DNA of 64,000 bases, taken from Gnetum montanum. Lineage: Eukaryota > Streptophyta > Gnetopsida > Gnetales > Gnetaceae. Every line of letters begins with the position of its first letter. The stretch's first letter is position 1. The stretch lies in the NCBI GenBank assembly GCA_015680685.1, contig MNCI01010871.1, forward strand, positions 4,240-68,239, written 5' to 3'. Below the pieces are notes generated by a model. It was not told the origin of the DNA. It worked only from the letters and a program-made list of their open reading frames with translations, and ran no database searches. Both the position numbers and the translations under genes were made by a program. Positions 56,400 to 64,000 of the stretch are shown here, piece after piece.

Positions 56400-58490
56400 A
56401 TGGCCCAAAAAAGAGGAGCACAAGGAGAACTCCAACAACTAGTAAGCAAAAGACCATAAGGCCATGGAAGAGGACAAGTGAGTGAGCAAAACCCACAAAT
56501 AAAAAAAGGAGAGTAGGAAGCACAATCCTTCAATGTTCATCAACAAAATCCTATCATAGAGTAATATTCTCAAGTAGAAGTAGATGTTCCATCAATGCCT
56601 ATCCAAGGACAACAACTTACACTATCACCTAGATGCCTTTAGGCTATTCAAAAAAAATCCATCTTATCGACAATAATTGTGGAACTTGACTTTGGTCCAT
56701 TCTTGGAATTTGATCCAAAAGCTATTAAGGCCCAACTTTAGTCATCTACTTTGTGGCCTACTCTAACAAATAATGGAGAATGGTATCTAGGAGAAACACT
56801 CTAGTTTTGGCAAAATTGAGAAGCTAATGCTATAGTCAAAATTGAAGGAATCTCAGTATCTTACTTAAGGCAATTGTAGAGGTATTGAATGTGACTAATC
56901 AAGGAGCAAAGGTGGCATAAATATCAACTAGATCTAACATAGATGCTAAAAAGCTATGGTTATAGTGGGTTTATGGCAAGGAAGATAAAGAATACTTCCA
57001 TAAGAGCACCATAGGAGTAGTAGGAGATCCAGTACCATAAATTTTTTGTAGAGCATCTTTTCTATTTCCATAATCTTTTAATGTACCTGTTGTGCCACCA
57101 ACTGATATTTCTAGAAACAAAGATGCTCAAATGATAGTTGGTACCTCTATGACTCTTGCAAAACATGAAGATGATTTGGATAAATTATTGTAGACAGGAC
57201 AAGTTATGACAAATCTATTTGATATTCCTAGTTATATCACTATAACACAATTTGAATTGATTTCCACCAAAGGAAATTTGATCTTGGCTAAAACCAAGGT
57301 AGAACATGCTAAGAATGAGTTTCACAAATTACAAGAAGAGCTTGTAACCTTGAGAGCCTAAAGGATAGATCCAACTCAGTTCATAGCACTAGATCAGATA
57401 GCATAATTCAGAACCAAGTAGATTAATGTCCTTCTTAAGAGTAAGAAAGATATAGTAGATGAGAAAGAAAAGGAATTATGAAATGCTTTAGTAGCCGAAG
57501 CCCAATCATATGCCCATGCCAAAGCACCTGCTCCCTTATAGAAAGAAAATAAACAACTCGCTCCAAACAACATGAGGTTCACCACAATAGAAAAGCAAAA
57601 AACCACTATAAAAGAAAGTATCCATCAATTGAGAGAGCAACTAATGAGGGTCAACCAAGACATGAGCTACCTTACAAGTGAAAAAAAAAACCTCTTCTAT
57701 GGAGGAGGTATATGCCATTAGACAAAAATCAACTATTGGAAAACAAAATGCTCTCTATGGAGGAGGTACATGCCAAGAAACATGAAAGGCTCAAAAAACA
57801 CTTATGAGACTAAGTGGGCATGTATAAACAGATAAATGAGAAAGAGATCCAAATGGAAGAGGCCAAAATCAGTTTGATTACAACACAAAATCCTAATTGG
57901 CAATCCATCTTGGACAGCATGGCCTAGATCTATTAAGTGAAAGTGAAAAATAAAAACCTATAGATACAAAACTTAAAAGAATACATGTCGTTAGCAAACC
58001 TCTAACATGCTAATTTGGCCATGTTACAATAGGCAGGCCCAAAAATAAACTAAAACAACAAGTAGCAACCACTTGTGCTTTATATGAGAAGGAGTTTGCA
58101 AATAGAAAAGATGCTCTACAAAAACTTTAAGTAGCAAACTTAGAACTAGAAATAATCAAGTCTAGCTACTAGTAACAAAAGGATGTAGCAGGGAATCTAG
58201 CCAGAACATTAATGGACTATCATGAACTTAGAGAAAAGGCTAGAGCTTTTGAAGAAGAGTGATGATAGTTTGCAACATGGTACATTAAAGCTAGTCAAAT
58301 GTTTTCATTACTACCATGTTTGTGAAATGTGCCAAATCCATCAAACATTGGTTCATTAGCATGGATGGTCCATGATCCAAGAATAGAAGAAGAGAAGTTG
58401 TAGGTGCTCCTAAATAAGTACCAATTTAAAAATCTTGAAAACAAGGAGAAGAAACCTATGGAAGAGCCACCTCAACCTAGAACAACATAA
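56400..58490 (+). pseudogene. ORF2 of element H
   Basis: ATG at 56400, preceded by TTGATTGATTGTAG. N-terminal MAQKRGAQGELQQ is followed by a TAG at the same place as in F (before EAQSFN), then HQQNPIIE. The globular domain is recognisable to about 56990 (FGPFLEFDPKAIKAQL, NNGEWYLGETL), then much of it is missing compared with F. The coiled coil starts near 57090 (PTDISRNKDAQMIV, STKGNLILAKTKVEHAKNEF). A further duplicated MEEVHAKKHER-type segment is at 57700-57790. The tail is LPCL...MVHDPRIEEEKL and PMEEPPQPRTT with a stop at 58488. Frameshifts and stops are present. Confidence 0.75.
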
Positions 58491-58690
58491 GGCTACATTC
58501 AACTTTGCCAAACTTTTCTTTTCAATTTTTTTGGTCAAAATTATCATGTCATGTGTTCATTTTTATAAACTCCACTACAACACTAGAGAGTCATATATAT
58601 AGAAGTTAATGTCATGTAGATATACCTCCCAATTTTGCAAGGAACTCCATCCTCATTTTGTTTAACTCAATGACAAGTTTTTAGTCAGTC

Positions 58691-58699
58691 ATGGGGATA
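58691..58699 (+). other. Polypurine tract of element H
   Basis: ATGGGGATA immediately before the 3' LTR. Confidence 0.8.
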
Positions 58700-59552
58700 T
58701 GATAAAATGAAAATTTTCTAGTCAATGATATCATAGTTACAATATCGTATTTATGCTATCATAGATACATTATCATATAAATGATATCACAAGGTGCGTG
58801 TCAACCTATATAAGAAACACTTGGGCACATGGATCCATAGTAGATTTAATAGCTTAGTAACAAAACTCTTTCAGTTTGTTTTCTTGAATTTAGTACTTAG
58901 TAGTGTGTGCCCACAGTGTGATGCTTCGTAATTGAATGAAATATTTACTTGAGTATGATGTACTTGGACACATTGCATGACTGGAAATAAAGATCAAGAT
59001 TACTCTACATCATTGAAATTTACTATTTTCATAGTTACTATTTTCAAGACTATTATTTTCATAATTAATGTTTATGATTACCTAAAATTTACTTTTAATG
59101 TCATTAAGTGGAATGAGTGCGATTGATCTCAAGCATGTAAGTGTAGCTACTTGGTAACCCAATAGTACTATCACTTGTTATGCCTAGTAGTGTAGTACTT
59201 GGTAATCCCATTATTAGTTGCACAAAGTCCAAGGTGTGACTAGAAGATCAAGATTGGATACTCATTACATAGGCTAGTTTAGATTTTTTTTACTATCACT
59301 TAGATTTAGAAACCCTTACTTTCACTTCATGTTTACTATGAGTTTAATGGCCAATACAATGTCAATATCATATACCTCATTGTGAGTTAAACCATACACA
59401 CTGATTTACTAGCTCACGTGGAAAGACAATGATCACGAACACTAACTAATTACTGGTATAATCACATTGCCTTATCTACAGAATTCAACCAAGATTGCGC
59501 ATGAACACTTGTATCTCCTATGGTTGGATATTGGATACTCCACCACTCATCA
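58700..59552 (+). repeat. 3' LTR of element H (853 bp)
   Basis: Starts TGATAAAATG and ends CTCATCA. It matches 50231-51106 throughout (for example AACACTTGGGCACATGGATC and TTAGTACTTAGTAGTGTG). Confidence 0.92.
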
Positions 59553-59561
59553 TCATTAATC

Positions 59562-59730
59562 TTTTAGATTTTCTACTCTTAAAAGCTGTATGATGCTTGT
59601 TTACACATGTGGTATTAATGATAATAATAATTATCTAGTATGTTTATTATGGTCATTATTATTCACATTTTAGATTTTCTTCTCTTAAAAGTTCTATATG
59701 ATGCTTGTCCATGCATGTGGTATTAATGAT
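59562..59730. repeat. Direct repeat of about 62 bp next to element H
   Basis: 59562-59623 and 59668-59730 share TTTTAGATTTTCT, CTCTTAAAAG, ATGATGCTTGT and ATGTGGTATTAATGAT, with few differences, separated by about 45 bp. This is unassigned flanking DNA. Confidence 0.85.
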
Positions 59731-60559
59731 AAATAAATTAATTACCCATCCTCTAAAAGTGTACTAGTTTCATCTCATAATAACTACCAATTCAAAATGT
59801 TCATGAGCAACACACATTACATTTTCAATCAATGTGGGTTTGTATTGGACAAGTTAAGCAAGCCCATTGCATTTGTATTATCCGCATTGCCAGCCAAACC
59901 TTTCGCTATATTTCATAATAGATGTAGTTTAGAGTAAATGAATTCAAAATGTGGGATAAACCTTAGTTGTTTTCCTTGTGCTGTCATAGAGTTTGTGTCT
60001 TGAAATTAAATCCATCTTCATTTATTAATACACCATGTTATAAAATTAAGTACATATCTTGCTTACATGGGCAAATTCTAAAGTTGTCTCATACTATATG
60101 GTGATTTAGGCATGGTTTTATTTACAATGGCATGCCACCAAAACCTTGGCCATGGATAAGGACATTTGCCACACAACCCACACACATTTAGGAACTTTGT
60201 GTATGGATGAGACTTTTTAAAATCCTGATCTAACAATATTTACATAGAAAACTTAGAACTATTTTTCTAATTTTATTCTATCCATAAAATGTCCATCCTA
60301 ATTTATAAATTAGGTAAATATAAAAGTTTGGATCAATATATTGTATATTACTATGTTTCTAAAAATCAAAAACGAAATGAAGCTTTTTACGTTCAAAGGA
60401 TTTGTTATATAGATATTGCATTTTCAAGAAAAATAAAGATAGACTCTACAAATTGACCAAGCATCAATGGGGGCATCAAAAATAAATCATACATGCTTTT
60501 TGTTTTAACATTATAATGTTTTCTTAGATGAATATTCATTGCACAAGAAAGAAACATAT
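59731..60559. other. Unassigned AT-rich spacer
   Basis: No convincing gene, RNA or repeat. It may contain the 3' untranslated end of the LINE to its right (minus strand), but no poly-A tail or target-site duplication was recognised. Confidence 0.45.
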
Positions 60560-60990
60560 ATAATTCATATTTAAGAGCTCCTAATTTGCACAACCTACAA
60601 ATGCACTCTTCGTAAAGGAATTAAATCCATCTTCCATATTCAATTCTAAGATAATGAGAACTTAAACGAAGCTTGCTAATAGCATTTCAATACTTGATGG
60701 AAATAGCATCTAAGAGATAGTGAGCTTTTACATCTAGTTTATTAGATCTAATATGATGTAAATAAAGTTACCTCTTACCTTCCACATTACCCCACATATG
60801 TGTTAAAACCTTTCACTTGACTAGTTGGTGTATATGCTTAGGATTTTGCTACATGTCCTCCCAAGAGATATTCCATTTTCTCAACCATTGCATCCCCTGA
60901 AAATACCAACCATTGTCTTGTAAATTCTCAAGAACTTCTTCAAAGAACTTTTGCCTTGAGATATGCAATCTATGAATGTATGTAATGAAT
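60560..60990 (-). pseudogene. LINE C-terminal cysteine-rich end
   Basis: The minus strand reads ECICRLCKLGALKYELYMFL followed by SCAMNIHLR (about 60535-60621). It fits the C-x2-C-...-H-...-C knuckle at the end of many LINE ORF2 proteins, with the His position read as Tyr. Upstream (60840-60960) is a ISRQKFFEEVLENLQDNGW-like segment and MQWLRKWNISWEDM. Confidence 0.6.
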
Positions 60991-61049
60991 TAGCATAAGG
61001 TTTCTACTTATAAAGGTAATGAATCAAATTCACATAATAAAATTGAGTA

Positions 61050-62300
61050 AGGTGTTTACATTTTTCACTATTAACTCATCAAAAAGAAAAGTATTTTACA
61101 CTTTTTCAATGTATTTCCAAAGTTTAGCACCGAGTCCAAGTTCCCAAACAACACATCCATATAATATAGTAGAATAGATGATAGTATAAAAAAAAAAATT
61201 TCTTACCTTCCAAGCCTAGAGACCTAAATTCTTGCACTTGTTTTAGAAATCATACAAAGCGTTAAAACCTAAAAATTTTTTCTTTGATGCACTTTCCCTA
61301 CATGTAATTGTTCATGTAAATGAGATCCAAATATTTAAAAGAACTTAGTGTTTGTACATTGGTACCTACAAAATGGAATTATAATGGTTACTTCTTATAT
61401 CCTAGATCATCAATTTGGTTTTATCTACATTTACTTGAAAACTAAATGAATGATAATAATTTTCTAAAATTTGCAACATATTTTGCATACCTTTTATAGT
61501 AGTGGAGATCAAGGTAGCATTAGCTATATATAAAAGAAGATTTACTACTTGGGATCTAATTTTGACACCATGACTATTATGGCCATTGCATAACCATTCC
61601 CAAATTTCATCAATAAAAATACTAAATAGAGTTGAAGAAAGTGAAAAATCTCATTTGACTTCAATTTTTCTTTAGAATTATAAATTTTTTCTTTGAATTG
61701 CTATATGTAATTTCAATAATAACTTCCTCATATAATCTTTGAGTTTCTACAATCAAGTTGGAAGGGAGGTGAAATTCAAGTAAGCACAACCATAGTTTTG
61801 TATGCATCACTAAATCATATGCTTTTGCAAAATTAACAAAACAAATAAAAAAAATTTTATTACACATTCTTGCAAATTCCATGTAGTGTCCAAGAGTAAC
61901 CACCTAATCAATAGTAAAGTGAGTTTATCTAAAACCTGCTTAACATCTTGCCTTGACTTGGTTACCTTCAACCCAAGAACTCACTTTCTTTTCTAGTAGA
62001 GTGCCTAACAACTTATCAAACATATTACTTACAATAAGCATTCAATAATTGTTCAAATTATTATCCTTCCCTTTTATATAACTAGATAACTTTACTAGTT
62101 TTCCAGTGTTGATTTAATCCTTACTCTATTGCTGAATTTAATTTATGCAAATTTCTCTATCCAAAGTAGATTGTGTCCACTTTAATAATTCTACATACAA
62201 ACCATCTAAAACTATAGCTTTGCTAAATTTGAATTTTTTAATACTCTCTATAACTTCCTAAAGAGTAAACTACTGAGGTGCTTGTTGTACAGTAGTAGTA
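61050..62300 (-). pseudogene. LINE reverse transcriptase fragment
   Basis: The minus strand has FVNFAKAYDLVMHTKLW (61790-61845), corresponding to the FxDFxKAFDxVxxxxLW box. It then has IDEIWEWLCNGHNSHGVKI and LLLYIANATLIS at about 61507-61540 (the YADD active site reads YIAN), followed by FSFQVNVDKTKLMI. The two active-site aspartates are lost. Confidence 0.78.
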
Positions 62301-63049
62301 GAATTATCATCTTCTCTTGTAAATAGTTTATTGTAAAATGAGAAAATATCTTGAAAGAAAAATTAAATGATGAAGAGGCTTTATGAGAAAAACATTGTCA
62401 AAATTATCTAGGTTCTTTTTTAATGGTGTAAGGAAAATGTTCCTAATTCCCTAATAAATTTCCTTCTCTAGGTTCTTACCAAACATTTATATGTCCTAAC
62501 CAAATTTGGCCTGTGATTCTTATTTTCATTTTTAATATTCTACCTAGCTTGCATGCAATCCTTATTAAACTAAGTCTTCTAACCATATTGTTGTTGTGAA
62601 TGTACAACTTGCTTAGCTACTGTAAGAAAACTTTGTTCAAGCTTTTTATGTCATCTTTCAACAGCCCATTTATTATGTGCTACATTCATATATTTTTCCT
62701 TGACTACTGGAGAAATTTTATCTTGACATTTTTTCTATTCTTATTTTTTGTTGTCTAAGAAACAACTAGAATTTGCAACAAAAACTTAATATGATGATGA
62801 AAGTCTTCAAAAACTCTTCTCCAACTTTAAACTTCTTAATAAAATCAATATCTTCATCAAAATATAAAAGAAAATCAATAATGAAGATTAAGGAAATCTT
62901 TCAAGTTCATTACAAATAAGAAGATCAAAAAATTTTGTCCATTCTAATAGTTATTGACCCATTATATTAATAGTGCCATTTGTAGAATGTTAGGTCCAGT
63001 TGTAATCTTCAACACTGTCTAAACTGCCAACATTATGTTGCTATTAATT

Positions 63050-63370
63050 AATTTTTGTTAGTTGTGAACCTATCATTGCATTAAAATCTTCACAAATAAA
63101 CACTAAGATTTTTGCTACAAATTCTACATTATCTTGACCTAAGAACTGAAAAGGATGATCATGAGGTAGCTTTATAGAATCATATAATGTAGCATCTCTA
63201 GGAGCAAAGTAACATATGAAAAGGAAAGCACAACCATGCTAACACAACATTCTTAGCCAAACATCTTATTTATGACCATCAAGTTTTTCTAAAGACATAA
63301 AATTTTCAAGAAATTTCCTTACTAATTCTGCAATGCCCCCAAAAGGTTTGCCTCTTCACCCTACTCTTGT
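63050..63370 (-). pseudogene. LINE endonuclease domain fragment
   Basis: Minus-strand motifs RGKPFGGIAELVRKF (about 63310-63355), CAFLFICYFAPRDATLYDS (about 63180-63236) and ILVFICEDFNAMIGS (about 63063-63107). These match the GGxA, YxAP and GDFNAxxG boxes of the exonuclease-endonuclease-phosphatase fold that nicks target DNA; the usual Gly before Asp-Phe-Asn-Ala is Glu. Confidence 0.75.
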
Positions 63371-64000
63371 ATTTCTTACAACAAATTTAATAAGAACTAA
63401 AAAATATATAGAACCAATATCTTCCTAAGTTTTAACAAAACCAAAAATATCAACACTATCAAAGAAACTAATACTATTCATAGAAATAAATTTATTTGTA
63501 ATTTTAAAATCAATTACAAGAAATCCATACCTTAAAGGGCCTATACATTTTTGAATAATTTTTGGAATATTGCTTATTTGCAATTATTGCCACATTGTTA
63601 GCATTTAGGTATGATAGAAAACACTATTCATAAGTTATTGTAATCTTTTTCCATTTTTTAACCCTTTCTACAAGTTCCTTTGAAGTACGATCCTCATTTA
63701 TCCAAACGTTTTTTTCCATTTTTAGTTTTCTTCATGTAGCTTGGATATCTCCAAATATGCATTCTATCTTCTACATCATGAAACTTAATAATGACATCTC
63801 AAGGCTTTTCATGTCATTTACTTGGAATTCTAAAAATTTATTAATTTTCAAAAAATTATTATGAATATCATCTATAATTTCTTTTAACTTTCTTAAGTAA
63901 AGTTTCATCTGTTTCAACCTTTATCTCTAGGATACTTACAAAACACTAACTTTTTTCTTTTACTCTTTTTTCATCTTGCTCTTTCAAAGTTTCTGTGATT

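Larger units (their letters stand above)
50231..59552 (+). mobile_element. Element H, gag-pro plus ORF2 Ty3/gypsy element without pol
   Basis: The LTRs are 50231-51106 and 58700-59552. Inside: decayed PBS, gag, protease, T-rich tract, conserved noncoding block, palindrome region, ORF2 and PPT. RT, RNase H and integrase are absent. The flanks (CTTAG left, TCATT right) do not form a TSD, so the ends have changed or recombined. At 9322 bp it is the largest two-LTR element here. Confidence 0.92.
60560..64000 (-). mobile_element. Decayed LINE (non-LTR retrotransposon), truncated by the window edge
   Basis: Minus-strand order agrees with a LINE ORF2: endonuclease near 63360-63050, reverse transcriptase about 62300-61050, and a C-terminal cysteine-histidine motif near 60600. 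There are many stops and frameshifts; no full reading frame remains. The 5' part lies outside the window. Confidence 0.8.

Noticed and set aside
1-64000. Host genes, tRNA, rRNA or microRNA genes
   Set aside because: No intact exon structure, tRNA cloverleaf or rRNA stretch was recognised; the only tRNA-like signals are PBS complements.

Overview
The window looks like repeat-filled intergenic DNA from a large, AT-rich land-plant nuclear genome. I found no host protein-coding gene, tRNA or rRNA. The plant assignment rests on Ty3/gypsy LTR retrotransposons of Athila/Tat type: their primer-binding sites (PBS) match the 3' end of plant tRNA-Asp, and their gag, protease and pol segments are recognisable. 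Nonsense mutations are mostly CAG>TAG, TGG>TAG/TGA and CGA>TGA, as expected from decay of methylated cytosines. I cannot name the species; a gymnosperm or fern-like giant genome is a guess.

Layout. Element A (minus) fills 1-3499: gag plus its 5' LTR; the rest lies left of the window. A solo LTR of another family sits at 3640-5009 with a perfect target-site duplication (TSD), GCACC. Unassigned DNA follows to 8226. Old element K (minus) runs 8227-9652 and resumes at 16904-19155. It is split by element B (minus, 9653-16903), a complete insertion with two LTRs, TSD TTGTT and a gag-pro region but no reverse transcriptase (RT) or integrase (IN). K is also interrupted at 19156 by E1 (plus, 19156-28008; gag remnant, RT, RNase H, IN, downstream ORF). 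Then come a partial plus element I (28009-about 30774), a partial minus element J (about 30775-39150; the fullest gag-pro-pol set) and element G (plus). G is split by nested element F (39405-48676). G's 3' LTR is 49341-50166. Element H (50231-59552) has both LTRs, gag-pro and the downstream ORF but no pol. The right edge (60560-64000, minus) is a decayed LINE.

Common plan. The elements share one architecture: LTR, tRNA-Asp-type PBS, gag (with or without pro and pol), a common C-terminal peptide, a T-rich tract, a conserved noncoding block of about 1 kb, a palindrome-rich TATA-containing region, a second ORF called ORF2 here (about 950 codons in F), a purine tract (PPT) and the 3' LTR. The palindromes in front of ORF2 resemble the palindromes in the LTR of the same element, and differ between element groups. 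I infer that ORF2 has its own promoter copied from, or co-evolving with, the LTR U3. ORF2 keeps its place even where RT and IN are gone. This is the most interesting signal in the window. All copies here appear dead.
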